From G963422565 sp963422565 (GTDB lineage Bacteria; Pseudomonadota; Alphaproteobacteria; MPNO01), in the NCBI GenBank assembly GCA_963422565.1, contig OY730228.1, positions 3,224,001-3,288,000 of the forward strand: a stretch of DNA of 64,000 nucleotides, written 5' to 3'. The notes below the pieces were generated by a model. That model was not told the DNA's origin, did not search any database, and saw only the letters and a list, made by a program, of their open reading frames with translations. Of the stretch, positions 35,502 through 44,134 are shown in pieces (the first letter of the stretch is position 1; each line of letters opens with the position of its first letter). Made by a program: the position numbers and the translations under genes.

Positions 35502-35810
35502 TCAGGAGCGCGGACCGGAACGGTCCGACCGGCGCCAGAAGAGCGGCAGCAGGATCAGGCCGAGGATCGCGAGCGTCAGCCATGCCGGCGCGAGCAGGAC
35601 GGGGAGGAGCGCGTCCTCCCATAGCCAGGGCGCGACATGGCGCTGGGTGACGGCCTGGACGAGGTTGAGGCTTGCGAGATCGACCGACGCCCAGAGGCTG
35701 CCCAGGGTCTCCGCCCGCCAAGCTCCCGTCCGCCACCAGGACAGCAGATCCCGGACCAGCATCACCAGCGCCAGCAGGACCGACGCCCAGCCGATCGCTC
35801 GTCCGATCAT
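35502..35810 (-). CDS. Small membrane protein of unknown function
   Basis: A 102-aa protein with two hydrophobic segments: residues about 5-22 (IGWASVLLALVMLVRDLL) and about 67-91 (LLPVLLAPAWLTLAILGLILLPL), followed by a basic tail. A Trp-rich stretch lies between them. ATG 35810 is preferred because GGAGGG stands 8 bp upstream; ATG 35834 is an alternative. No family is recognised. It is convergent with lepA. Confidence 0.65.
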   Translation of the reverse strand: MIGRAIGWASVLLALVMLVRDLLSWWRTGAWRAETLGSLWASVDLASLNLVQAVTQRHVAPWLWEDALLPVLLAPAWLTLAILGLILLPLFWRRSDRSGPRS

Positions 35811-36112
35811 GGTCCGGCCCTCCGGCGATTTCATGCATCGGAACTTGCGAAAACGATGAAGTATAGCGCTGCCCATCGCTGCCCGCCATGGCTGCGGCGC
35901 CGACCTCGTGGCCGCATAGCCGATCGACGTCCACGCTCTTTCTCCGAGAGCGCACATGGTCTCGAGGCTCTCCCCGTCACATGACCGGCGGGGTGTGCGG
36001 GATGCCCCGATCACGGGAGTTTCGGAGGTCACGACCGGCAAGTCGGAAGACCCCTCTCCCCTGCCTTTCCCTCGAGGGGAGGGGGGGGGTAGTCCGCAGC
36101 GTGCCGGAGAGT
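35811..36112. other. Intergenic region with a type B repeat
   Basis: About 300 bp without a convincing gene. It contains repeat B copy 3 (36020-36090) close to the 3' end of the sugar dehydrogenase gene. Confidence 0.45.
36020..36090 (+). repeat. Dispersed repeat B, copy 3
   Basis: TTTCGGAGGTCACGACCGGC, then CGGAAGACCCCTCTCCCC and a CCCTCGAGGGGAGGG palindrome. The first 40 bases match the copy at 12143 with only a few changes. Confidence 0.6.
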
Positions 36113-37225
36113 TCAGCGCGGCTCCAGGCGAAGGATCGGGGCCTCCTCCTCGTCGAGCAGCAGATAGATGAACCCGTTCGGGCCGGCGCGAACGTCGCGG
36201 ACCCGCCGGTCGAAACCGGGCAGGAGCCGCTCTTCGCCGGCGACCCGTTCGCCCGCGAGAGAAAGGCGAATCAGCGTCCCGGCGCGGAGCGCGCCGACGA
36301 AGAGACTGCCCCGCCAGCCGGGGAACGCGCCACTGTCATAGAATGCGAGTCCCGACGGTGCGATCGAGGGTACCCAGTGGGTCTTGGGATCGGCCATGCC
36401 GGGCTGGGATGTCTCGTCGGTGATCCTGGTGCCGATATAGTTCCGCCCGAAGGTCACCAGAGGCCAGCCGTAATTCGCACCGCGCGCGATCACGTTGACC
36501 TCGTCGCCGCCGCGCGGGCCGTGCTCATGCGACCATATGCGCCCCGTCCTGCGGTCGATGGTCAGGCCTTGCGGATTGCGGTGGCCGAGGGACCAGATCT
36601 CGGGCCGCGCGCCGGGCCGGCCGACGAAGGGGTTGTCGTCGGGAACCGTCCCGTCGTCGTTGAGCCGGAGAATCGACCCCGGATGGCGCGAGAGGTCCTG
36701 GGCATCGGGACGGCGTCCGCGGTCGCCGACGCTGACATAGAGCTTGCCATCCGCGTCGAAGACCATGCGCGCGCCGAAATGCCGCGACGACCCGCCGGCG
36801 GGGAGCGCGGTGAAGATCGTTTCGAACCCGGCCAGACGATCGGCCGCGAGACGACCGCGGCCGACCGCTGTGGCGACCCCGCCGGCGACGCGGCGGATAT
36901 GGGTCAGATAGAGTAGCCGGTTCCGCGCGAAACCCGGGTGGAGGGCGACATCGAGCAACCCGCCCTGTCCGTACTCCTCGATCTCGGGCAGGCCCTCCAG
37001 CGGCGGCGACAAGCGCCCGTCTTGGTCGACGATGCGGAGACGGCCGGCCTTCTCGGTCACCAACATTCGCCCGTCGGGTAAGAAAGCGAGCCCCCAGGGC
37101 CGGTCCAGAGGCTCCGAGGCCGCGACGAGCGCGAAATCGTGGAGCCGGGAGCGGTATTCGGCCGCGGCCGACGGCCAGGAGACGAGCGCCGCCAGCGCGG
37201 CCGCCCGCAGGCGTCGTGCGTTCAC
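36113..37225 (-). CDS. PQQ-dependent aldose sugar dehydrogenase family protein
   Basis: A 370-aa periplasmic beta-propeller of the YliI/soluble glucose dehydrogenase-like group. A signal peptide spans residues 1-22. Landmarks are LDRPWGLAFLPDGRMLVTEKAGRL, HHPGF-like LHPGFARNRLLYLTHI, GHRNPQGL and EHGPRGGDEVNVI, the propeller residues that hold PQQ. The GTG start at 37225 overlaps the VOC gene stop (GTGA), so it is coupled to the ring-hydroxylase operon. A role in that pathway is not obvious. Confidence 0.87.
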   Translation of the reverse strand: MNARRLRAAALAALVSWPSAAAEYRSRLHDFALVAASEPLDRPWGLAFLPDGRMLVTEKAGRLRIVDQDGRLSPPLEGLPEIEEYGQGGLLDVALHPGFARNRLLYLTHIRRVAGGVATAVGRGRLAADRLAGFETIFTALPAGGSSRHFGARMVFDADGKLYVSVGDRGRRPDAQDLSRHPGSILRLNDDGTVPDDNPFVGRPGARPEIWSLGHRNPQGLTIDRRTGRIWSHEHGPRGGDEVNVIARGANYGWPLVTFGRNYIGTRITDETSQPGMADPKTHWVPSIAPSGLAFYDSGAFPGWRGSLFVGALRAGTLIRLSLAGERVAGEERLLPGFDRRVRDVRAGPNGFIYLLLDEEEAPILRLEPR

Positions 37226-37605
37226 ACCGACCGGCCGGAAGTGTGCGAAGAGGTGATCTTGAGGCGATATCCATCAACGAACGGGATAGTGAACGAACTG
37301 TGGATCGAGCCCGAGGCGATCGCGGACGGGTCGAGCGCCATCGTCGCGCATTCGCGATGCGCCGTCTCGACATCGTCGACCATCAGGTCGAACGGAGCCA
37401 TCTCGCCTGGCGCGATCGTCTCCGACCGGGCGCTGACGACCAGATGCGTGCCGCCGCGCAGCTCCAGCACCGCGAAATGCGCTCGCCGGGAGATCGGGCG
37501 TAGCCCCAGCGCCTCCAGCAGGTCGCAGGCGGAATCGAGGCTGTTGACAGCGAGCCTGATATGGCCGACGGCGACCGGCGGCCTGTCGTCCTCGCTGCGG
37601 ATCAT
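37222..37605 (-). CDS. VOC (glyoxalase/bleomycin-resistance fold) family protein
   Basis: A 127-aa single VOC module: VGHIRLAVNSLDSACDLLEALGLRP at the N-terminus and DLMVDDVETAH in the second half. Candidate metal ligands are His15 and a late Glu/His region, but assignment is unsure. The ATG at 37605 has a strong GGAGGAGG. Between dioxygenase and sugar dehydrogenase genes it may act on a ring-hydroxylation product or protect against a reactive by-product. It is too short for a two-module extradiol dioxygenase. Confidence 0.8.
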   Translation of the reverse strand: MIRSEDDRPPVAVGHIRLAVNSLDSACDLLEALGLRPISRRAHFAVLELRGGTHLVVSARSETIAPGEMAPFDLMVDDVETAHRECATMALDPSAIASGSIHSSFTIPFVDGYRLKITSSHTSGRSV

Positions 37606-37630
37606 TTCCTCCTCCGGAATGGATCGGCCT

Positions 37631-38143
37631 TCATATGGGAACCGACATCGGTTCGAACAACGAGTCGCAGTTGACGAGTTCGACCTTTTTGACCGCGATT
37701 CCGTAGCCGGCGCCGGCCTGGCGGAGCCGATGCCGGTAGCGCCCGGCGAAAACGCGCTGGTGGTCGCCCCGCGCCTCGACCATGGTGAAGACGGACGAGA
37801 CCGAGATCTCCCCCCCTTCCTTCCCTTCCAGCACGGCGTTGCCGACGAGATGGGCGGTGCGCGATGGCGGGATCTGCGAATGGATGCGCGGGTGATGAAG
37901 CCTGTCGATCCGCGTCTTCATCAACGCGCGATCGTCGAAGAAGAGCGATGCGAAATCGTATGGGTTTGGCTGATCCGGTTTCGACGGCACCCAGTAATAT
38001 CCGTCCTCGGTGAACAGATCCATCCATTCATAGAACAGCCGGTCGTCCAGGAGCCGCGCCTCATAGGCCAGAAACGCGCCGATCTCCCGGAGATCGACGC
38101 CGTTCTCCGGGCAGGCCATCCGGCGATAGTCCGCCCACTCCAT
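37631..38143 (-). CDS. Aromatic ring-hydroxylating dioxygenase beta subunit
   Basis: A 170-aa small subunit with the cystatin-like fold of the benzoate/biphenyl dioxygenase beta family: FLAYEARLLDDRLFYEWMDLFTEDGYYWVP, RIDRLHHPRIHSQIPPSRTAHLV and FAGRYRHRLR. The ATG at 38143 shares one base with the alpha-subunit stop (TGATG), so the two subunits are made in step. It is structural; the alpha subunit carries the redox centres. Confidence 0.92.
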   Translation of the reverse strand: MEWADYRRMACPENGVDLREIGAFLAYEARLLDDRLFYEWMDLFTEDGYYWVPSKPDQPNPYDFASLFFDDRALMKTRIDRLHHPRIHSQIPPSRTAHLVGNAVLEGKEGGEISVSSVFTMVEARGDHQRVFAGRYRHRLRQAGAGYGIAVKKVELVNCDSLFEPMSVPI

Positions 38144-39444
38144 CAGCCGGCCTTGCACATATAGGAGAGCCATGCCGCGTATTGTTGGCGCATGACGAGC
38201 TCGTGCATCGCCGAGCCTTCCGTGACGTTCCGGTCGCGGCCCGGGCGTTCGTCGCCGAGTCCGCGCGAGATGTCGACCCATTCCTCGGCGAGGCTCGCGA
38301 GTCCCGCCTGGGTGCGCGCGAACGCCTCCATGTCGTCGGTCTGGACGAAGGACGCCGCCGAATGGGTGACGTTGAGCAGACGGATATTGCGCTGGTTCAT
38401 CGCGTCCGGCGCGCCCTTGTAGCGCAGCGGATAGACATGGACCTCGGTCCGGTCGACGGCGAGCGGATGGATCACCCGGACATGCACGTTGAGCCCCATG
38501 ACGGTGATGGAAGGATAGAGCAGAGAGTTGTGGAAGCGAGGGGTGAGTATCTCGTTCGCCCGCGTCTCGCCCACGGCCTCGGCGAGCGCCGCCTTGTAGC
38601 CGTAGAAGACCGGGCTGGAGCGCCCGGACTCGTCGAGGGCCGTGTTGGACGTCCAGCCATGGCCCGCCGCGCCGACGACGAAGCTGCGGCGTCCCTTCCA
38701 GGCATCGGAGGTCCGGTTCCGATCGACCACCGCGGCGCCCGTCTCGTCGCCCTCCCGGCGCGCGAACTGCTCGCCCTTCTCGTTGACCGTCGAGGCGTGC
38801 GAGCTGGGCACGTGATAGGAGTCGAGCGCGTTCTCGATCTGGAGCTTCCAGTTGCCGGGGAAGACGTAGCGGTGGACTCCGGCGTCGAACAGCAGCTCGC
38901 CGGCCGGCGCCCGGTCGACGAGATCGTCGATATTGGGCGTCATCGGACCGATATAGTCGTCGAAGGAAAGCCCGTCCTCGGCGCAGTTCGCGAACACGAA
39001 ACCACGGTAGCTGGCGACGCGCGGCACCGGGCGCAGGCCCGAGTCGGCGAGGTCGAACCCCGCTTGCGCGCCCTCAGGGACCGGAACGCCGAGCAACCTT
39101 CCGTCGGTGTCGTAGCTCCAGCCGTGATACATGCACTCGAACCGTTTGGTGTTCCCCGACGCGAGCACGCAAACCTTGGCGCCGCGATGGCTGCAGCGGT
39201 TGAACAGGACATGCAGACCGCCGTCTCGGTGACGGCAGAGGATCACCGGCTGGCGGCCGATCCGGGTCGTGACGTAATCGCCCGGCGCCGGTACCTGGCT
39301 TGCATGGCCGACATAGATCCAGGCGCGGCCGAATATGCGCTCCATTTCGAGCTCGAAGATCGCGGGGTCGGTATAGACCCGGCGATGGACCCGGCCCGGC
39401 CGGACCAGGCCGGAGATCTCGGTCGGCGAGCCGTCGAACATCAT
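38143..39444 (-). CDS. Aromatic ring-hydroxylating dioxygenase alpha subunit
   Basis: A 433-aa Rieske oxygenase large subunit. The [2Fe-2S] ligands are Cys84, His86, Cys104 and His107 (FNRCSHRGA, then FECMYHGW). The catalytic iron motif follows NWKLQIENALDSYHVPSSH (conserved Asp and two His). Overall resemblance is to benzoate/anthranilate-type dioxygenases. The start at 39444 is the first of two adjacent ATGs after GGGGGAAGC. Ferredoxin and reductase genes are not in the cluster, so electrons must come from elsewhere. Confidence 0.92.
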   Translation of the reverse strand: MMFDGSPTEISGLVRPGRVHRRVYTDPAIFELEMERIFGRAWIYVGHASQVPAPGDYVTTRIGRQPVILCRHRDGGLHVLFNRCSHRGAKVCVLASGNTKRFECMYHGWSYDTDGRLLGVPVPEGAQAGFDLADSGLRPVPRVASYRGFVFANCAEDGLSFDDYIGPMTPNIDDLVDRAPAGELLFDAGVHRYVFPGNWKLQIENALDSYHVPSSHASTVNEKGEQFARREGDETGAAVVDRNRTSDAWKGRRSFVVGAAGHGWTSNTALDESGRSSPVFYGYKAALAEAVGETRANEILTPRFHNSLLYPSITVMGLNVHVRVIHPLAVDRTEVHVYPLRYKGAPDAMNQRNIRLLNVTHSAASFVQTDDMEAFARTQAGLASLAEEWVDISRGLGDERPGRDRNVTEGSAMHELVMRQQYAAWLSYMCKAG

Positions 39445-39500
39445 GCTTCCCCCGGTTGCGGTCTGACAGCGAAGCGCGCGCCGCGCCGCGCGCGATGCGG

Positions 39501-40481
39501 TTACGCGGACACCGGAGCCGCGGCGGCGCCGGCGAGCCGGTCGCGCCATTCGGCGAGCGCGCCGGACCTCCTGTTGCCGCCGAGATGGCCCAACGCCTGG
39601 GCGACGAAATCGAAGCCGACCATTTCGTTCCAGCCCCCGATCAGCCGCAGGGTTACCGGTCCCGGCAGCGGTTCGCCGCCCCCGACCGGGTTCGCGTTGA
39701 GGCTCCGCACCGGCAGAATCGTGCCGCTCGTCCCCGACAGAAACGCCTCGTCGGCGTTGTAGACGTCATAGGGCGAGAAGTCGTCTTCGACGGCGTCGAT
39801 TCCGAGCCTGTCGGCGAGCTCCAGAATCGTTCCCCTGGTGATGCCGCCCAGCACGTTGCGCGCGCGCGGCGTGCACAGCCGGCCGCCGCTGACGAAGAAG
39901 AAGTTGGCCGTGTTCGCCTCGGCGATATTGCCCTCGAGATCGAGCATCAGGGGAACGGCGTCCGGATCGGACTGCTGCGCCTCGAACTTCGCCTGCAGCT
40001 GATTCATTCTGTTGGTGAGCTTGGCTTTGGGGTCGGCGCATTGCGGCGGGGTGCGCCGAACGCCGGGGGTGACCAGCTTCAACCCGTCGAGATAGGCATG
40101 CGCGAACTCGCCGAACGCGACGTCGAGGCAGTACATGGCGACCGTGGCCGGCGCCGCCGCGCCCCGCCGCCGATCGCCGCGGGTGATCACCTGCCACAGC
40201 GCGAAATCGCCGTCGGGCGCCCTCGTGGGCAGGTTGCGCGCCACGGTTTCGCGCGCCCGCGCGGCCAAGGCCTCCTGGTCGAGCCCGCAATCGATCCGCG
40301 TATAGGCGAGCGACCGGGAGAGCCGCGCCAGATGGGTCTCCAGCCGGAACAGCCTGCCGCCGAAGGTCCGGGTCACCTCGTAGACGCCGTCCCCGCCCGA
40401 GAATCCCCAGTCGAAGACCGAGACCCTGGCATCGCTCTCCGGTACGAACGTCCCGTCGAGATAGATCACGCGCTCGGTCAT
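39501..40481 (-). CDS. Class IV aminotransferase (branched-chain / D-amino acid transaminase-like)
   Basis: A 326-aa PLP enzyme of fold type IV. The Schiff-base lysine is most likely Lys154 (KAKLTNRMNQ). EGNIAEANTANFFFV carries the conserved Glu and phosphate-binding residues, and VLGGITRGTILELA follows. The YLDG start and GVYEVTRTFGGRLFRLETHL are typical. Its place inside a ring-hydroxylase operon suggests it acts on an amino substrate or intermediate of that pathway rather than in Leu/Ile/Val synthesis. Confidence 0.88.
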   Translation of the reverse strand: MTERVIYLDGTFVPESDARVSVFDWGFSGGDGVYEVTRTFGGRLFRLETHLARLSRSLAYTRIDCGLDQEALAARARETVARNLPTRAPDGDFALWQVITRGDRRRGAAAPATVAMYCLDVAFGEFAHAYLDGLKLVTPGVRRTPPQCADPKAKLTNRMNQLQAKFEAQQSDPDAVPLMLDLEGNIAEANTANFFFVSGGRLCTPRARNVLGGITRGTILELADRLGIDAVEDDFSPYDVYNADEAFLSGTSGTILPVRSLNANPVGGGEPLPGPVTLRLIGGWNEMVGFDFVAQALGHLGGNRRSGALAEWRDRLAGAAAAPVSA

Positions 40482-40569
40482 CGACCGACCTCCCCATCAT
40501 GTCCCGCGGTCTGTTGCGCAGGTTCTCCTATCGACGGCCTACGGGCAAGCGGCGGGACGCCGGGGCGCC

Positions 40570-40670
40570 AAAATGCGAGCTGCCGAAGCTGGGGCGGCCC
40601 ATATCTCCGATCCGGACCGACCGGAGGCGTTCGACAGATTGTTGGCGGAGGTCCTCGACGATCGGCCGCC
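40570..40670 (+). pseudogene. Possible relic of an alpha/beta-hydrolase C-terminus
   Basis: On the plus strand, between two minus-strand genes, the frame from 40573 reads GAAHISDPDRPEAFDRLLAEVL. This resembles the catalytic-His end of enol-lactonase-like alpha/beta-hydrolases (GAAHxSNxEQPEAFNxAL). Nothing upstream in any frame continues the fold. If real, it is the last 30 or so codons of a lost gene; chance resemblance cannot be excluded. Confidence 0.3.
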
Positions 40671-40673
40671 GGT

Positions 40674-41696
40674 TCACCCCGCCCCCCGTTCCGCGGCGAT
40701 CCTCTCGTCCAGCAGACGACGCCCCTGCAGGGAGGCGTGATCGACATCGATGTCGATGAGATCGGCGTCACCCATCAGTCGGAGGTTCTCATGCTGGGCC
40801 TCGATCGCCGCGACATCCTGTTTGAGCGCCCTGGTGAACATCTCTCTCAGCTCGCCCGTGAACGCCGCGTCGTCGCGCCGGAAGTTGCGCGCGTGATGCC
40901 AGAAATAATGCGTTGACGCGGCGGTTTCCGGGGTCATCGTATGGTTCGAATAGACTTCGACCCCGCGGCTTCGATCGCCGTCGCGCGCGCCAGTTCCGGC
41001 AAGCGCGCTGCCGGCGTCGATGACGATATGCGACGGGGGCGCATAGGTGATGTTCTGCCACCTGTCGACATTGGTGTCGGTACCCAGAGCGTGGGCATAG
41101 AACGGCGAGGGCGGGGTGTCCATCGTCCACCGACTCACATGGATCCGCCCCTGGCCGCGCCGCACCGCGATGTCCGCGTCCAGGTCCCCGACGGCGCCGA
41201 GCGTATCCGCATGCAGGAACTGGATATGCGACAGGTCGAGCAGATTGTCGTTCATCAGGCGGTAATCACCGGCGACATGGTAGAGGTCGCCGAACGATGT
41301 CCAGCCGGGATCGTCGTTCCAATGATAATCGGGCACGAGATCGGGGTCGGCCTCTGCGGGCTCGCCCATCCATATCCACACCCAGCGCCAGCGCTCGACG
41401 ATCGGATAGGCTCGCACCCGGGCGCCGGGCGGCACCCTGGACTGGCCGGGCACGCGGACGCAGGTCCCGTCGAAGGCGAACTCGAGCCCGTGATAGCCGC
41501 ACTGGACGCTGTTCTCCAAGAGCCTTCCCTTCGACAACGGCAACGAACGGTGGCAGCAACGGTCCTCGAGCGCGCGGACCCGGCCGTCGGCCGCCCGGAA
41601 CAGCAAGACCGGTTCATCCAGGATCCTGCGCGCGACGAAGCCGTCCGCGAGCTCGCGGTCCCACGCCGCCGCATACCAGCAATCGCGCATGAACAT
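40674..41696 (-). CDS. Rieske [2Fe-2S] aromatic oxygenase (vanillate demethylase VanA-like)
   Basis: A 340-aa single-component-type Rieske oxygenase. The cluster ligands are Cys47, His49, Cys66 and His69 (RCCHRSLPL, then QCGYHGLEF). The mononuclear iron motif is in NLLDLSHIQFLHADT. The length and layout fit VanA/toluenesulfonate monooxygenase relatives that demethylate or hydroxylate aromatics. The ATG at 41696 opens MFMRDCWYAAAW, a typical VanA start; the frame continues upstream into a transposase by accident. A VanB-type reductase is not adjacent. It is the first gene of the six-gene operon. Confidence 0.9.
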   Translation of the reverse strand: MFMRDCWYAAAWDRELADGFVARRILDEPVLLFRAADGRVRALEDRCCHRSLPLSKGRLLENSVQCGYHGLEFAFDGTCVRVPGQSRVPPGARVRAYPIVERWRWVWIWMGEPAEADPDLVPDYHWNDDPGWTSFGDLYHVAGDYRLMNDNLLDLSHIQFLHADTLGAVGDLDADIAVRRGQGRIHVSRWTMDTPPSPFYAHALGTDTNVDRWQNITYAPPSHIVIDAGSALAGTGARDGDRSRGVEVYSNHTMTPETAASTHYFWHHARNFRRDDAAFTGELREMFTRALKQDVAAIEAQHENLRLMGDADLIDIDVDHASLQGRRLLDERIAAERGAG

Positions 41697-41750
41697 CGGG
41701 GTTCCTCCTGTCCGATCCGCCGCCGCGCCGTCGAGCGCGGACTCTAAGGT

Positions 41751-42882
41751 AATGTCTGAACAGCCAGGGTTTTGGCGGGCATTCGGGTCATCCGGCGCGT
41801 GTGCGGAACGCTGGAGACCAGTGGAATTGTGTTTTGTATCGAGAAATGTAGATCTGGATGCCCGAGCCGGTTGTCTCTCCCGCCTTGCGGCGGTTGCGGA
41901 CGGGAAGACCCCGCATCGGGCGACGGCGTAGCGCCTGGCGATGCGCTGGGTGTTCTTCGCCAGCCCCCGATAGCGCATCTTGGCGTAGCCGAAGTGGCGC
42001 TTCACGTACAAGAACGGATGCGCCACCTTGGCCCGCGCCGACGCCTTGCGCCTCTCCGCGGCCTCCTGCGCACTCTGCTTGTCCAGCAGCCGGCGCTTGC
42101 CGGCCTTCATCGCCACCTGCCAGTCCACGTCCGTGTCCCGGTTCTCTTCGCGCTTGCCCACCCCCTGATAGCCTGCGTCGCCCCACACCCGCTCCTCGCT
42201 CCCGTGCACCGGCGCGTGTGCCGTCGCCACGTCCGATATGTTCGCCGTCGTCGTCTCCAGGCTGTGCGTCAACCCCGACTGCGCATCCACGCCGATATGC
42301 GCCTTCATCCCGAAATGCCACTGATCGCCCTTCTTCGTCCGGCGCATCTCCGGGTTCCGCTCGCCGGTGCGGTTCTTCGTCGACGACGGCGCGGCGATGA
42401 GGCTCGCGTCCACGATCGTCCCCCTGCCCGAGCGCATCCGGATGCGCGTCGATCTCCTCGAGCAGCGTCTCGCCCAGACCGCGCCTCTCCAGCAAGTGGC
42501 GGAAGTGCAGGATCGTCGTCTCGTCGGGCAGCGCACCCGACAGGCGCAGCCCCACGAACCGCCGCGACCTGCTCCACCTCGTAGAGCAGATCCTCCATCC
42601 CCGGGCCGCTCAAGCTGTAGAACAGCTGCACGCAGTGAACGCGAAGCATCACCCCCAGCGGATAGGGCCGCCGACCGCGACCGGCCTTCGGGTAGAACGG
42701 CTTGATGCGCGCCTCCGGACGACCCCAAGGAACCAGCCCGTCCATCTTCTCGCAAAACGCCTCGCGCCGCGTGCAACGCTTCTTCAGGTCGTGCTCCAGC
42801 CCCGCAAAGGTCGACTGCTCCATCGGTCACCCACCACCCGACCAGTTCAACGATCATGACAGAACCGACTCGTTCAGACATT
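41751..42882 (-). mobile_element. Decayed IS5-family insertion sequence
   Basis: An element of about 1.13 kb bounded by the inverted ends AATGTCTGAAC (41751-41761) and GTTCAGACATT (42872-42882). It contains a transposase pseudogene. No clear target duplication is visible. It lies 54 bp upstream of the Rieske oxygenase start and so probably replaced or displaced the native promoter of that operon. Confidence 0.75.
41890..42823 (-). pseudogene. IS5-family transposase, frameshifted and missing catalytic Glu
   Basis: Three frames in turn carry an IS5 transposase. The N-terminus runs 42823 to about 42556 (MEQSTFAGLEHDLKKR). The middle runs 42555 to about 42425 (VGLRLSGALPDETTILHFRH). The catalytic part runs from about 42425 (GTIVDASLIAAPSSTKNR, WGDAGYQGVGKR, MRYRGLAKNTQRI). 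Two single-base shifts near 42557 and 42425 break it. In addition the DDE glutamate, normally KVEHPF, is KVAHPF. The element cannot move by itself. Confidence 0.85.
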
Positions 42883-43123
42883 CCCCAAGCGCTCGGCGTG
42901 AAACTTGCGAACGCTTCCGCCGGCGCCGGAAGCCCTTCTTCGAGGGGAGGGGATTATCGCCGCCCCCTCTCCCTCCCTTCTTGAGGGGGAGGGTCGGGGT
43001 AGGGGGTCTTGCTCGGAGCCTCCGGCGTTTTCCTGTACCCTTCCCGCGGCGGGACGATACCGAGTCACCGTCCGCCGTGCCGGCCGGACGATCCGCGCCG
43101 GTCTACTCTCGCGGGGAACGAGC
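42883..43123. other. Intergenic region with type B repeat
   Basis: About 240 bp between the insertion sequence and the dctP-like gene, mostly repeat B copy 4. GGGGAACG before 43124 is the ribosome-binding site of the next gene. Confidence 0.45.
42928..43006 (+). repeat. Dispersed repeat B, copy 4
   Basis: GGAAGCCCTTCTTCGAGGGG followed by CCCCCTCTCCCTCCCTTCTT and its complement-like AGGGGGAGGGTCGGGGT, forming a long GC-rich hairpin. Confidence 0.6.
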
Positions 43124-44134
43124 ATGGCGGACAGGACGTTTCGGCTCGGCGGCTACCAGGGCCCCAATTCGGTGCATAGCCGGGCGCTTCGCATTCTGCG
43201 CGACCGTCTGTCGGAAACGCTCAGGCCGTCCCGCCCGGTCGCACTCGAAGAGAACATCACCGCGCGCGGGCGCAAGGCCTCCGACCTTCTCGAGATGACG
43301 GCGCGGGGCGCGCTCGACCTCTGCTATTTCGCATCGAGCTATCTCGTGCCGAAAGTGCCCGCCCTCGGCGTCTTCGACCAGCATTTCAGGGTGCCGGACC
43401 GGCCCCGCGCCCACGCCATGCTCGACGGCCCCCTGGGCCGGCGCTTCTCCGACGAGATCGCGGCTCGTACCGGCTATCTGGCGCTCGCGTTCTGGGACAA
43501 CGGGTTCCGGCATATCTCGAGCGCCGCCGGCCGCCCCATCCGCCGACCGAAAGACTGCGCCGGCATGAAGATCCGCACGCTCGCCAACGAGGGCCACCGG
43601 CGCGCGCTCGAGGCCCTCGGGTTCAAGCCGCACGCGATCGACGTCCGGGATCTCCCCGAGGCGGTCGCCTCGGGCCGAGTGGACGCGCAGGAGAACCCGC
43701 TCACCAACATCTACAATTTCGGGCTCCATCATACCCATCGCCATGTGACGCTGACCCGGCATCTGTTCGGCGTGGCCTTGTTGCTGGTAAATGGGGAGCG
43801 GTTCGGCGCGATGACCAGCCGGGAGCGGGCGGCCGTCCGCATGGCGGTTTCGGAGGCCACGGCGGCGCAGCGGCGCTTCGCGGCGGAGGACGACGAGGCT
43901 TGCGCCGAGGCGCTCGAAGCGGATGAAACCGAGATCATCGCGCTCGATTCTTGCGCGCGCCGCGCCTTCGCATTCGCCGTGAGCGCGGCCGTGGACCGGA
44001 CCCGGGCGCAATATCCCGAGGACCTGGTGGCGCTGTTCGACGAGGCGCTCGATGCGGCGGGGTCGCCGGGCGCTTCCGTCGTCGGCCCGAAGGCTGCGGC
44101 GAGCGGCGGGCGGCGCTATGATGACGGGCGATGA
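43124..44134 (+). CDS. TRAP-type (DctP-like) solute-binding protein without signal peptide
   Basis: A 336-aa protein with the DctP core: MKIRTLANEGHRRALEALGFKP, then LPEAVASGRVDAQENPLTNIYNFGLHHTHRHVTLTRH. DctP proteins are normally exported, but here the conserved fold begins directly at MADRTFRLGG with no hydrophobic leader. Upstream in-frame sequence is repeat-derived. No DctQ or DctM is nearby. Its last four bases overlap the lutA start (ATGA), tying it to lactate-type oxidation genes. It may sense the substrate in the cytoplasm, or a true start may have been lost. Confidence 0.8.
   Translation: MADRTFRLGGYQGPNSVHSRALRILRDRLSETLRPSRPVALEENITARGRKASDLLEMTARGALDLCYFASSYLVPKVPALGVFDQHFRVPDRPRAHAMLDGPLGRRFSDEIAARTGYLALAFWDNGFRHISSAAGRPIRRPKDCAGMKIRTLANEGHRRALEALGFKPHAIDVRDLPEAVASGRVDAQENPLTNIYNFGLHHTHRHVTLTRHLFGVALLLVNGERFGAMTSRERAAVRMAVSEATAAQRRFAAEDDEACAEALEADETEIIALDSCARRAFAFAVSAAVDRTRAQYPEDLVALFDEALDAAGSPGASVVGPKAAASGGRRYDDGR

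Noticed and set aside
40674..42881. A single 735-codon open frame joining transposase and Rieske oxygenase
   Set aside because: The N-terminal 395 codons are frameshifted IS5 transposase in mixed frames. The oxygenase has its own typical ATG start (MFMRDCWYAAAW) at 41696, so this is accidental read-through, not a fusion protein.
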